Part shown: positions 1 to 8,826 of the stretch, piece after piece
Layout of the letters: the number at the start of each line of letters is the position of its first letter
Numbering within the stretch: the stretch's first letter is position 1
NCBI GenBank assembly: GCA_963723745.1
Contig: CAVRRZ010000001.1
Coordinates: forward strand, 1,116,001 to 1,180,000
DNA: 64,000 bases
Source: CAVRRZ01 sp963723745
GTDB taxonomy: Bacteria; Actinomycetota; Actinomycetes; Mycobacteriales; Geodermatophilaceae
Direction of reading: 5' to 3'
Position numbers and translations under genes: made by a program
Notes under the pieces: generated by a model
What the model saw: only the letters and a program-made list of their open reading frames with translations
The model's database searches: none
Told to the model about the DNA's origin: nothing

Positions 1-791
1 GCGGCATCTGTCGCGGGAGCAGTGTCACCCGTCCTGAGTGCCTTGCTCGGTAGCAACATCACGTACGACCGGAGAGATCGGTAGGCCTCCGCCGCAACCG
101 AGGCAGGGTGGTCCACGACGACGACGGAATGTTCGCCGCGCTTGGAATGACCCGTTGGCGGCACCTCCGCCAGGACCGGCACACGGTAGACGGTTTCCAC
201 GTCGTCGCGATCCCGCATGCGTGTGTCCAGACGTTCAACGACCAGCGCCAGGGCACAGCCAAGGATCAGGCCGATCGCCAGGCCGAGGACGAGCCGTCCT
301 CCCGGAGTCGTCGGGCCACGGATGATCCCCTGGTCCGCCGGCTGCAGGACGGCCGGCTGAAGCAGTTCGAACTGCCCCACACCCCCCGAGCGCGCACGCA
401 CCTCGGCGAGGGTCTCCTGCGCGAACGCGTCGACCAACTGGAGTGCGTAGTCCCGGTTCACCGATGTCATGGAGATGTTGACCGCGCCGGTGTCGGCGTT
501 CGCTACCACGACCAGTGGGCGCGACAGGTTCGTTGGCTCGTCGGTGTAGCCGAGCTTCTCCGCAACCGCGACCGGGACCGGCCCGGTGGTTACGAGCAGC
601 GCGGTGAAATCAACCGTACGAGGCGCGTCGGCCTGGATCAGCGTCGCGCTCGCGGTGGCGGGGTACGAGCTAGAGACCAGGGCTGCGTTCGTCAGGCCCA
701 GGACGACGACGACGATGGCGCCGAGGATTCCCGACGCCACGATGACTTTCCACCGCCGCCGCAGCACCTTGAGATACGCCGTTGACTCCAC
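1..791 (-). CDS. Wzz/tyrosine-autokinase type polysaccharide chain-length regulator (partial)
   Basis: The N-terminal 263 residues are visible; the gene runs off the left edge. A GTG start at 791 follows a GGAA-containing stretch and begins VESTAYLKVLRRRW. One membrane helix lies at about residues 17-36 and a second at 165-184, preceded by a proline/glycine-rich TTPGG segment. This is the Wzz topology. It is followed by EAYRSLR at 234-240, the linker that normally precedes a cytoplasmic tyrosine-kinase (BY-kinase) ATPase domain. The kinase domain itself would lie outside the window, so its presence is inferred. It is the last visible gene of the minus-strand glycan operon, 28 bases after the GNAT gene. 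Likely role: controlling polymer length and export at the membrane. Confidence 0.85.
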   Translation of the reverse strand, partial: MESTAYLKVLRRRWKVIVASGILGAIVVVVLGLTNAALVSSSYPATASATLIQADAPRTVDFTALLVTTGPVPVAVAEKLGYTDEPTNLSRPLVVVANADTGAVNISMTSVNRDYALQLVDAFAQETLAEVRARSGGVGQFELLQPAVLQPADQGIIRGPTTPGGRLVLGLAIGLILGCALALVVERLDTRMRDRDDVETVYRVPVLAEVPPTGHSKRGEHSVVVVDHPASVAAEAYRSLRSYVMLLPSKALRTGDTAPATDA

Positions 792-819
792 TGGTTTCCT
801 TCCGTTCGGGGATCGCGGC

Positions 820-1860
820 TCAGAACAACTCGAGGTCGCCGAGTCGCATCGCCCAGTTCTCGCGACGGCCGATGTCCGGAAGGTCGTCCGGCGAGCACAA
901 TTTCCGGGCGGTCATGGTAAGGCCCGATCCCGGCAGGCGTAAGAATCCACTCAGCCGCACATTGCTCAAGAGAATGCTGTCCGACGGGACGACCGTCGCG
1001 ACATGATCTGCCCCGACGTGGGCGACCTTGCGCAGGAGTTGACGCACGGCCCGTGTGTCGCCGGGGCGGGTGATGACCTCTGCCAAGGTGAACTCGTCGA
1101 GTGCGCCGCGGGCGCGCATGCGTCCGATGGCCAAGCCACGCAGGTGTGCACCGTCGTGCACGGTGACGAACCGATAGTCCAGGCCCGGTGGGCCGGCATA
1201 GCGCCAGGCCAGGTAGTCGGGCGTGCGGCGCGTCGTCAGCCGGGGGTCGCGCTGCCGGGCGGTCTCGACGTCCCCCAGGAGTTGGTCCAGGCCGGCCAGG
1301 ACCATGAGGTCTGCGGCGGGCGACGTTCCTGAAGCGAGGCGCCCGGCGGCCCTGGAGGGCAGAGCTGTGCGCGACCGCCGCGCGTGACGGACGAATCGGA
1401 GCGGGCGGACGGGACGGATCCGGACCGGCAGGTCGTCGACGACGGACCAGCCCATCTTCAGGTAGCCCGGCCGGCTCTGGTCGTTGGGCGTGTTGAACAC
1501 GAGTGAAGCGTCGCGGGCGGCGACGTCCACAGCCTCGAGGGTCAGGCGTCGGAAGATGCCCAGGCCCTGGTACTCGGGATGGGTTGCCGTGTCGACGGCG
1601 CGTACGGCACGCACGGTCCGGCGTCCGCTGCCCAACTCCCAGCGCATGAAGGCGCGTAGACCCACGACCTGGCCGCCTGACTCGGCAACCAGGATGACGG
1701 ACTCGCCGAAGGGATTGTCGAGGTGCTTCCAGGAGAAGAAATCGGCATCCCGCCGCCCCGTGGGCCCCCCGGCGAGGCAGGTCTCGAGCAGACTCAGGCA
1801 GGCCGGTACGTCGTCGCGACGGAATGGTCGGACGGCGAGGGACTCCTGCTGTGTCGTCAT
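820..1860 (-). CDS. GNAT-family N-acetyltransferase
   Basis: 346 residues. A GNAT fold is indicated by the acetyl-CoA loop region HPEYQGLGIFRRL at about residues 94-106, followed by a long C-terminal part with a second GNAT-like half. The ATG start overlaps the stop of the upstream glycosyltransferase by four bases, so the two are translationally coupled. Its position in a glycan operon suggests acylation of an amino sugar or lipid-linked intermediate, but the substrate cannot be read from the sequence. The protein is longer than single-domain GNATs (about 150-180 residues), consistent with a two-half enzyme. Confidence 0.85.
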   Translation of the reverse strand: MTTQQESLAVRPFRRDDVPACLSLLETCLAGGPTGRRDADFFSWKHLDNPFGESVILVAESGGQVVGLRAFMRWELGSGRRTVRAVRAVDTATHPEYQGLGIFRRLTLEAVDVAARDASLVFNTPNDQSRPGYLKMGWSVVDDLPVRIRPVRPLRFVRHARRSRTALPSRAAGRLASGTSPAADLMVLAGLDQLLGDVETARQRDPRLTTRRTPDYLAWRYAGPPGLDYRFVTVHDGAHLRGLAIGRMRARGALDEFTLAEVITRPGDTRAVRQLLRKVAHVGADHVATVVPSDSILLSNVRLSGFLRLPGSGLTMTARKLCSPDDLPDIGRRENWAMRLGDLELF

Positions 1861-2966
1861 GAGGCTTCGTAGATCTGCTCGATACGCCGTACCGCGCGGC
1901 GGACGTCGAACGCCTGAGCGCGCTCGATCGCGGCGCTCGACATCTGGAGTCGAGACGTGTCGTCGCGGAGAATCTCCTCTACAGCGGCGGCGAGAGCGGC
2001 GTCGTCGCCGGGGTCGACGAGCAGGCCTTCCCGGCCGTGGGCGATGACCTCAGGCATGCCCCCGACGGCGGTCACGACGGCCGGCAGCCCGGCCGCGAGC
2101 GCCTCGACCAACGCGATCGACAGGCCCTCGAACCGGGACGAGAGCACGAACACGTCGAAGGCGGGGAGCAGGTCAGGCACGTCGTCCCGCATGCCTGTGA
2201 AAAGCACGGCGCCGTCGAGGCCGAGCAGCCGGCACTCGTTCTCGAGCGCCGCACGCAAAGGACCGGTGCCGATGATGACCAGACGCGTGTCCGGCCGCTT
2301 GTCGTGGATCCGGCGGAACGCCCGCAGCATCGTGTGCTGGTCCTTCTTCGGCGTCAGGTTTCCCACGGTGCCGAGCACGGTCGTCTCGTCCGGGAGGCCG
2401 AGGAGCCGACGGGCAGCGCTGCGCGAGCGCTCGACTCGAGGGACGTCGAGATCGATGCCGTGAATCAGCACCTCGACAGGTGGTAGCGCCCGCCGGTGAG
2501 GAACCCACCGCGGATCGATGCTGTTGGCGACGGCGTGCGAGACAGCGATGACGTGGTCGTTGAGTGCGTACGTGGCCCTGTTCGCCGCGAAGGTGGGCCA
2601 GCGGTAGCGGTGCCACGTGTTGTGCTCCGTGTGCACAATCCGTGGCGCATTCGGCCGAAGCCCCAGGCGCGCTGCCACGGCGGGTACCGGCATGTGGGTG
2701 TGGATGACGGCGAATCGACCGGACTTGACGAGCTTGCGCATCTGCAAGGGCCACGAGGCGTCCACCCGTCCACCGCGGCCGATGCAGTGAGTCGGGATGC
2801 CGGCCGCGGTCAGTTCTCCCACCAGGGCGTCCTTGTGAGGCAGGAGGTAGGCCACCTCCACGTCGAAGCGGTCACGATCCAGTGACCGTGCGCAGGACAC
2901 CAACAGGCGCTCGGCACCGCCGCGTCCCAGCCCCTTCGTGAGCCACAGCACCCGCGTGCGGGTCAC
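1857..2966 (-). CDS. GT4-family glycosyltransferase
   Basis: 369 residues with a GT-B fold of family GT4. The N-terminal donor/acceptor loop contains GRGGAERLLVS (about residues 14-24). The C-terminal half has the family signature SRFEGLSIALVEALAAGLP, with the paired glutamates that bind the nucleotide sugar. It overlaps the genes on both sides by four bases. It should add one sugar to the lipid-linked repeat unit on the cytoplasmic face of the membrane; the donor and linkage are unknown. Confidence 0.9.
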   Translation of the reverse strand: MTRTRVLWLTKGLGRGGAERLLVSCARSLDRDRFDVEVAYLLPHKDALVGELTAAGIPTHCIGRGGRVDASWPLQMRKLVKSGRFAVIHTHMPVPAVAARLGLRPNAPRIVHTEHNTWHRYRWPTFAANRATYALNDHVIAVSHAVANSIDPRWVPHRRALPPVEVLIHGIDLDVPRVERSRSAARRLLGLPDETTVLGTVGNLTPKKDQHTMLRAFRRIHDKRPDTRLVIIGTGPLRAALENECRLLGLDGAVLFTGMRDDVPDLLPAFDVFVLSSRFEGLSIALVEALAAGLPAVVTAVGGMPEVIAHGREGLLVDPGDDAALAAAVEEILRDDTSRLQMSSAAIERAQAFDVRRAVRRIEQIYEAS

Positions 2967-3922
2967 GCCCGCCTCGCCAGTGCGCTACGAATGCCTCGCC
3001 AGGGGACACCGGAGCCGCCGCCCGTCCTCACTCGCCGCTCGATCGGCCGGCGGGACTCCATCGTGTGGTTGTCGGCCCACACCGACAGGGCGGTCACGTC
3101 CGCTATGGCCAATCGGCGCCACGTGTGACGGACCGCCCGCGCCAGGATCTGATGAGCGCGCCAGGCCGCCGCGAGTTCCATGAGTTGCGGTCGACTCCAT
3201 CGACCGAACAGGACGATCTCGACCACGTCGCGCTGCGCCATGAGTGGCGACGGTTCATCGCTGTCCAGGGCAGCGCGGAACGAGGCTTCGAGCAGGCGTA
3301 TCTCGCGCCCGAGTGCTCTGCACGTGCTGTCGCCGATGCGCAGCGGCTGCGAGTCCGACCACAGCTGGGTCTCGTCGACGACGACGCCCCCAGGCACGCC
3401 CTCGAGGGATGTCTGCAACCGCAGTGGCACGTTGGCCGGCCCGAGCATCGTCCTCCGCCGGCCGTGGCCACTGGGGTCAATGCGCCATCCCGCCCGGCCG
3501 AGCGCGGTGACCGCGTCCTGGATCTGGCACGTACGGACCAGCAACTCGAGGCCGTCGAAGGTGCGCATCGCAGGGGCGTGGTAGTCGAGGAGTGCGATCG
3601 CGCTGTCGCCGAGGACCCTCGAGTCGATGCCCGCCTCCTTGAGGATCCCGACGGCGGTGAGGAGGGCGTGCTCGGCCTCGAGACACCGCGTCATCTCCTG
3701 CCTGTGCAGGTCGACGAGGCGGGACATGGCCGTCTGGGGGAGTGCGAGCTTTCCGGCCCGTGCCGACGCGAGCGCGACCGCGGTCATCCGCTGCTCCGCG
3801 ACCGCGGACAGGAGTTCCTGTGCATCCCGCTCGCCGAGCTGATCGCGCGGCGGCTCGTGGAGCGATCCCGGCAGGCCCTCGGCCGCGATCGACACGAGCG
3901 CTGCATCGACATCGGCGCTCAT
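2963..3922 (-). CDS. NTP_transf_5-like nucleotidyltransferase, probably degenerate active site
   Basis: 319 residues, clearly related to the nucleotidyltransferase at 17431: both have a strand, an LxxS loop, then R..F....LLVR. In the family the loop normally reads LKG(S) and the metal site DxD. Here the loop reads LGDS (about 104-107) and the metal site FDGLELLV (122-129), so the Lys-Gly pair and the DxD aspartates are both altered. Catalysis is therefore doubtful. It overlaps the PqqD-like gene and the glycosyltransferase by four bases. Such proteins accompany some lasso and PqqD/HprK-related clusters; its role in this glycan operon is unknown. Confidence 0.75.
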   Translation of the reverse strand: MSADVDAALVSIAAEGLPGSLHEPPRDQLGERDAQELLSAVAEQRMTAVALASARAGKLALPQTAMSRLVDLHRQEMTRCLEAEHALLTAVGILKEAGIDSRVLGDSAIALLDYHAPAMRTFDGLELLVRTCQIQDAVTALGRAGWRIDPSGHGRRRTMLGPANVPLRLQTSLEGVPGGVVVDETQLWSDSQPLRIGDSTCRALGREIRLLEASFRAALDSDEPSPLMAQRDVVEIVLFGRWSRPQLMELAAAWRAHQILARAVRHTWRRLAIADVTALSVWADNHTMESRRPIERRVRTGGGSGVPWRGIRSALARRA

Positions 3923-4212
3923 TCGGTCACCACCTCGATCGCCCGCCGGCTGCGGAGGCCCGCCAGTGCGGCCACGATGTCGTCGAACAGCTCGTCATCG
4001 GTCTCTCCGACGGTTCTGGCTGCTGCGAGATCGGTGAGCGTGCCCACGGGTACGGTCCCTGTGAGCACGGAGAAGATCTCGGCCTCCAAGCCGGTGAGGG
4101 CCACGACCTCTGTGCCGTTGTGGACGAGGTAGCCGTCGTCCGTCGGGCGGACGAGCGTGCCTGGCCGTCGCCGCACGATCGCGTCGGTACCGCGCGTGAG
4201 TTCGGAGGTCAC
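3919..4212 (-). CDS. PqqD-family (RRE-like) protein
   Basis: 97 residues, starting at GTG 4212 inside the stop of the upstream dehydrogenase (GTGA overlap). The sequence shows the PqqD pattern: a short beta region with a hydrophobic core (DDGYLVHNGTEVVALTGLEA), then helices with LEAEIFSVLTG and a C-terminal helix DELFDDIVAALAGL. PqqD-type domains bind RiPP leader peptides. No precursor gene is visible next to it, and its neighbours are sugar-nucleotide enzymes plus the nucleotidyltransferase-like protein. A longer frame-compatible reading through the upstream gene was rejected because it is low-complexity arginine/proline sequence. Confidence 0.8.
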   Translation of the reverse strand: MTSELTRGTDAIVRRRPGTLVRPTDDGYLVHNGTEVVALTGLEAEIFSVLTGTVPVGTLTDLAAARTVGETDDELFDDIVAALAGLRSRRAIEVVTE

Positions 4213-5513
4213 AGCCGGACCACCGAGGTGCCGCCGCGACCCATGGTCGCGTTGCGGGCGTCGAACAACAGGGTCGCCGTGTCGGCCAGTGCGCCCACGT
4301 CGTAGGAGGAGTGCGGCGTCAGCAGCAGCACGGCGTCCGCCGAGCCGACGGTGGCGGTGGTCAGCGCCGTTCTCTTCAAGGACAGCCCGTCCTGCCGGAT
4401 CTCCCGCACGAACGGGTCGTGGAAGCTCACGCGCGCTCCCTTGCGGGTCAGCCGGGCGAGCACCTCGATGGCGGCGGACTCCCGGAGGTCCCCGACGTCG
4501 GGCTTGTAAGTGACGCCCAGTGCGAGAACGGTCGCCCCGCGGACGGCCTTGCCGTGATCGCCGAGGGCCTCGACGATCCGGCTCGTGACGTACGCGGGCA
4601 TGTGCGCGTTGAGGTCCTGCGCCGTTTCCACGAGCCGGAACGGCCGCCCTGTGTCGCGGCGTGACTGCCAGGCCAGATACGTGGGATCCAGCGGGATGCA
4701 GTGGCCACCGACGCCCGGCCCCGGGTAGAAGGGCATGAACCCGAACGGCTTCGTCGCCGCTGCGCGGATGACCTCCCACACGTCGATGTCCTGCTCGGCG
4801 CAGAGGGTCGCCAGCTCGTTGACGAGGGCGATGTTGACCATGCGGAAGGTGTTCTCGAGCAGCTTCGCCATCTCGGCGGCGCGGCAGCTCGACAGCACGG
4901 ACACCTCGTCGACGAGCTGCGAGTAGAAGAGGCCTGCCGTGGCGGACGAGGCGCCGTCGATGCCACCGACGACGCGGGGCGTGTTGCGCAAGCCGTACTT
5001 CACGTTGCCGGGATCGATCCGCTCCGGCGAATACGCCAGCAGGAAGTCGCGGCCGGCCCGCAGGCCGCCCGCCTCGAGCAGTGGCCGGAGCACCTGCTGT
5101 GTCGTCCCCGGGTACGTGGTGGACTCGAGGATCACCAAGCTGTCGCGCCGTAGATGCGCTCCGACCGCCCGTCCCGCGTCCTCGATGAAGCGGAGATCGG
5201 GCCGGTGCTCCACCACCGGGGTGGGCACGCAGATGACCACGACGTCGCACCCGGCCAGGACGGCGGCGTCGGATCCGAAGCGAAGGCGGCCGGTGTCCAC
5301 CGCGGTGGCGAACAGCGCGTCGTCGACACCGGGCACGACGTTGCGCCCGGCTGCCAGGGCGGCGACCCGCGCTTCATCGATGTCGACCGCGTGCACGTGG
5401 AACCCGTCCACGGCTGCCGAGGCGGCCAGTGACAGGCCGACGTAGCCTTGCCCGACCACTCCCACGACTGCGGTCGTGCGCTCGATCCGTCGCTGCAGTG
5501 TCTGCCTTCTCAC
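4209..5513 (-). CDS. Nucleotide-sugar dehydrogenase (UDP-glucose/UDP-ManNAc type)
   Basis: 434 residues from GTG 5513, which overlaps the preceding stop (GTGA). The Rossmann motif GQGYVG is at 21-26. The catalytic cysteine lies in GVGGHCIPLDP (Cys272), and the central helix has the family's KLLENTFRMVNIALVNELA segment. Such enzymes oxidise UDP-sugars twice at C6 (UDP-glucose to UDP-glucuronate, or UDP-ManNAc to UDP-ManNAcA) using NAD. Which substrate is used cannot be decided here, although the HCIPLDPTYLAW region looks like the WecC/WbpA group. It supplies an acidic sugar to the glycan operon. Confidence 0.9.
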   Translation of the reverse strand: MRRQTLQRRIERTTAVVGVVGQGYVGLSLAASAAVDGFHVHAVDIDEARVAALAAGRNVVPGVDDALFATAVDTGRLRFGSDAAVLAGCDVVVICVPTPVVEHRPDLRFIEDAGRAVGAHLRRDSLVILESTTYPGTTQQVLRPLLEAGGLRAGRDFLLAYSPERIDPGNVKYGLRNTPRVVGGIDGASSATAGLFYSQLVDEVSVLSSCRAAEMAKLLENTFRMVNIALVNELATLCAEQDIDVWEVIRAAATKPFGFMPFYPGPGVGGHCIPLDPTYLAWQSRRDTGRPFRLVETAQDLNAHMPAYVTSRIVEALGDHGKAVRGATVLALGVTYKPDVGDLRESAAIEVLARLTRKGARVSFHDPFVREIRQDGLSLKRTALTTATVGSADAVLLLTPHSSYDVGALADTATLLFDARNATMGRGGTSVVRL

Positions 5514-7549
5514 CGGCTGTGTCCGTTCGTGAGGGCCGCTGGGGCGGAGTCCGGCGCGGGGGCCGGCCCGGGGACGAGCGCGCCCGGGCGTCGTGGACGC
5601 GACCCACCGGAGCGGATGTCGATGAGGTCGGCGAGGTCTTGATCGACCGGGGTTTCGTCGACGACGAAATTGAGGCCGACCGCTGTGGCGTCCGACGGGT
5701 GGAGCAGCTCCTGGCGGATTGCCTCCGCATCGTCTTGATCCGCGAGGCGGCACAGCCGGGCGACCCGTTCCGCGAGTCGCTCCCGGCCCGGAAGGACCGG
5801 TTCGAGCCGGACGATGCTCGGGTGGTCGGTGGGCAGCTGCACCTCTTCCGGGATGTGCAGCTCCTCGTGCAGCTTCTCACCGGGACGCATGCCGGAGATG
5901 CGGATCTCCACGTCAGTGCCCGGCCGGCGGCCGGAGAGCCGGATCATGCGCTGGGCGAGGTCGAGAATGCGGAGGGGCTGCCCCATCTCCAGCATGAACA
6001 GCTCTCCGCCGGAGCTCATCGCGGCGGCCTGCAGGACCAGCTGGACCGCCTCGGGGATGGTCATGAAGTAGCGGGTCATCCGGGCGTCGGTGACCGTGAC
6101 CGGCCCCCCGCCCTGGATCTGGCGCGAGAACGTCGGGATCACACTGCCGCGGCTGCCGAGCACGTTGCCGAACCGGACGCCGCACCAGGCTCGCCCGGTG
6201 GCCGCTGCCTCGGTCAGGACCAGCTGCTCGGCGACGCTCTTGGAGGCGCCCATGACGCTGCTGGGGCGGACCGCCTTGTCCGTGGAGATGAGCACGACAT
6301 GGGACACGTCGGCACGGTTCGCTGCCTCGATCAGGTTTCTCGTGCCGACGACGTTGGTCATGACCGCCTCGCTGGGCGCGGTCTCCAGCATCGGCACGTG
6401 CTTGTGAGCGGCGGCGTGGAAGATGACGTCGAACCTGTGACGCTCCAGGACGCGTCGCAGCCGCGCCGCGTCGCGGATGTCGACCAACTCAGGCACCGCC
6501 GTGTGGGGCAGCGTGGCGAGCACGTCGTGCAGGTGCGTCTCGTCGTGGTCGAGGAGGACCAGGAGATCGGGAGCCGCCAGCGCCACCTGACGGCAGATCT
6601 CCGATCCGATGGAGCCGCCGGCCCCGGTCACGAGAACGCGGCGGCCTTCGAGCATGGCCGCGACCCGCGCGGAGTCGGTGGCCACGGGTGTCCGGCCGAG
6701 GAGGTCCTCGATGCGCAGGTCACGCACGTCCTGGAGGCGGAGGCCAGAACGGACCAGTTCGTCCCCCGTCGGAAGCACGCGCAGTGCAACTCCGGCGGCG
6801 TCGGCCACACCGGCGATGCGGGCGACGGTGGACGGAGTCGCGTCGGGATCCGCGAGAACGATCTGATGAGCTTCGACGTCGTCCAGTAGACGCGGCAGAT
6901 CGTCGAGGCCGCCGTGCACGCGGACGCCGTGCAGGGCCCTGCCCCAGGTGCGCGGGTCGTCGTCGACCACCGCCACGGGGACGAGGCCGCTGTGCTCGTG
7001 CACCTTCATCTGGCGGATCAGTTCGGCGCCGGATCGTCCAGCGCCCACGATGACCACGTGCAGGCCCGATCCCGGCTCGGGTGTGGACGCCATCGTGCTC
7101 CGCCGGAAGGAGACGAGCCTGGTTTGGAAGCGCGCCAGGCCGACGAACATGGTGGCCACCAGGCCCGCGACCACGGCCACGGTCAGGGGGACCAGGCGGT
7201 AGAACGTGTCGAGCAGGAGCAGCAGCGCCGTCGCCAGTCCGCCTGCCAGCAGGACCCGGCGTGCCTCCACGATGCTGGCGTACCGCCACAGCTGCCCGTA
7301 GACACCGGCCACGGCGTTCGCGCAGATGAACGTCGCGAGCGCGATGGGGAGAAAAGTGAGCAGGCCCGTCCATGCGTCCGGGCTCACCTGGCCGTCGTAG
7401 CGGAACAGCAGGGCGAGCGTCATCGCCGCAGCCAGGATGACCGCATCCTGGATGATCAGGACCGGAGCGGGGCGAGTGCCGGCCAGGCGGCGGATGATCC
7501 GCAGCAGGACGGCATCGTCCGTGGTGCGAGCAAGCGGGAAAGCCCCCAT
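5510..7549 (-). CDS. Membrane UDP-HexNAc 4,6-dehydratase (PglF/WbpM/CapD-like)
   Basis: 679 residues, close to the usual 600-670 of long membrane-bound dehydratases. About four membrane helices occupy residues 25-150. They are followed by a first Rossmann-like CoA-binding-type domain (VIVGAGRSGAELIRQM) and then the catalytic SDR domain, starting at VLVTGAGGSIGSE near residue 305. The active-site segment reads MGASK, with Met in place of the SDR Tyr, as in PglF/WbpM. The reaction is UDP-GlcNAc to UDP-4-keto-6-deoxy-GlcNAc, the entry to bacillosamine- or fucosamine-type sugars. It is the first gene of the minus-strand operon; the promoter should lie in 7550-8007. Confidence 0.92.
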   Translation of the reverse strand: MGAFPLARTTDDAVLLRIIRRLAGTRPAPVLIIQDAVILAAAMTLALLFRYDGQVSPDAWTGLLTFLPIALATFICANAVAGVYGQLWRYASIVEARRVLLAGGLATALLLLLDTFYRLVPLTVAVVAGLVATMFVGLARFQTRLVSFRRSTMASTPEPGSGLHVVIVGAGRSGAELIRQMKVHEHSGLVPVAVVDDDPRTWGRALHGVRVHGGLDDLPRLLDDVEAHQIVLADPDATPSTVARIAGVADAAGVALRVLPTGDELVRSGLRLQDVRDLRIEDLLGRTPVATDSARVAAMLEGRRVLVTGAGGSIGSEICRQVALAAPDLLVLLDHDETHLHDVLATLPHTAVPELVDIRDAARLRRVLERHRFDVIFHAAAHKHVPMLETAPSEAVMTNVVGTRNLIEAANRADVSHVVLISTDKAVRPSSVMGASKSVAEQLVLTEAAATGRAWCGVRFGNVLGSRGSVIPTFSRQIQGGGPVTVTDARMTRYFMTIPEAVQLVLQAAAMSSGGELFMLEMGQPLRILDLAQRMIRLSGRRPGTDVEIRISGMRPGEKLHEELHIPEEVQLPTDHPSIVRLEPVLPGRERLAERVARLCRLADQDDAEAIRQELLHPSDATAVGLNFVVDETPVDQDLADLIDIRSGGSRPRRPGALVPGPAPAPDSAPAALTNGHSR

Positions 7550-8007
7550 GCGGTCTCCTAGGTGGAAAACCAGTACGTCCCCGTCACGCTGCGTTACAGC
7601 AGGTGCCCTGTCTCGCGGTGACGGGCGAGGACGCTAGCGAGGGCAAGAGCGCTGGCCAACCCCTCGTGCGCTCACTCGAAGAACTACTTTCTGCCACTGT
7701 CAAGCGCGAATCGAGTAACCATCGATCGGCTTCGGCAGGTCTGGAGCGTCACGCGCTGCGAAGGGGCTGGCGCAGTCGCGATCAACGGCTAGGGTCCCGC
7801 CCGTGGGCGCCGGGTCGAATCGCCGACGGCTCGGAGTTCCCGATGACAAGCGAGGGAAGTGCGACGCGTGACGAGTGACGGGGGAACTTTCGACGGGCTT
7901 GTGCCTGAACGGCGCCCATCTGCGCCGGGCGCCGGCTCCCCTGCGACGGACGACGCCGGCACCGCTCGGCTCGCGAACGCGGTGGGCGATCAACCGGCAG
8001 TGAGCCG
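7550..8007. other. Divergent intergenic region, presumed promoters of both glycan operons
   Basis: 458 bases between the dehydratase (minus) and the polysaccharide deacetylase (plus). I see no convincing coding sequence on either strand: open frames here are short and arginine/serine-rich. Two operons start from its ends, so promoters facing both ways are expected, but I could not identify a clear -35/-10 pair. Confidence 0.4.
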
Positions 8008-8826
8008 ATGACACACGTGGTCGGACCAGGGAGTGGCCAGGCTGCACGTCGGCGAGTGAAGCGGCTGCTGGGCGCGATGCCTCGACGAGGTGGCAGTGGC
8101 TGCACGCTGTTGATCTATCACCGCGTCGGAGGTGGCTCCCCGGACGAGCGAGACCTCCGTGTGCGCGATTTCGAGGCACAGCTGGACGTGCTTGCCGATC
8201 ACGAGGTGCTCGGCCTCGATGCGGCTCTCGACCGGCTCACTGAAGGCGATGCGTCGCCCTCGGTCGTCCTCACCTTCGACGACGGCTTCCGCGACGTGTA
8301 CGAGCACGCCTGGCCCCGGCTCAGGGCCGCCGGACTGCCCTTCACCCTGTACCTGGCCACCGGGTTCATCGGGGGAACCATGCACTGGGACGGGTCGACG
8401 GCCAAGGCGGCCGGTCCCGCGTTGAACTGGTCCCAGTTGGCGGAGATGGCGGCGTCAGGTCTGATGACTCTCGGTGCGCACACGCACGACCACGTGCGCC
8501 CAGAGAGGCTGGACATCGATCAGCTCGAACGCTGCGACGCTGTGCTCGAGAACCGCCTGGGCGTGCGGCCCCGACACTTCACCTATCCCTGGGGGGTTCG
8601 GGTGCCGCGCATGGAAGGCGAGCTGCGGCACCGGTACCGCTCGACCAGCACCGGTGAACTCGGCCGGAATCAGCCCGGTTGTGACCTCACCGCCCTGCGG
8701 CGTGTCCCGGTCCGTCAGACGGACCCCATCGAGTTCTTCCGGGCGAAGCTGAGCGGCGGGCTGTGGCCGGAACGCACTTACGCCCGCTTGGTGAGCCTGG
8801 CGAAGGCAGGTGGGCTCAGTGCCTGA
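8008..8826 (+). CDS. Polysaccharide deacetylase (NodB/CE4 family)
   Basis: 272 residues. The NodB motif is intact: LTFDDGFRDVY gives Asp91-Asp92, and GAHTHDH gives His158 and His162 for metal binding. YHRVGGG near residue 37 is the family's N-terminal strand. No signal peptide is visible, so a cytoplasmic lipid-linked sugar or glycan intermediate is as likely a substrate as an exported polymer. It opens the plus-strand operon, and the next gene overlaps its stop. Confidence 0.88.
   Translation: MTHVVGPGSGQAARRRVKRLLGAMPRRGGSGCTLLIYHRVGGGSPDERDLRVRDFEAQLDVLADHEVLGLDAALDRLTEGDASPSVVLTFDDGFRDVYEHAWPRLRAAGLPFTLYLATGFIGGTMHWDGSTAKAAGPALNWSQLAEMAASGLMTLGAHTHDHVRPERLDIDQLERCDAVLENRLGVRPRHFTYPWGVRVPRMEGELRHRYRSTSTGELGRNQPGCDLTALRRVPVRQTDPIEFFRAKLSGGLWPERTYARLVSLAKAGGLSA

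Noticed and set aside
4213..5250. Reading the PqqD-like protein as a 443-residue fusion
   Set aside because: The extra part is an out-of-frame shadow of the nucleotide-sugar dehydrogenase; the GTG at 4212 gives a normal PqqD-sized protein.
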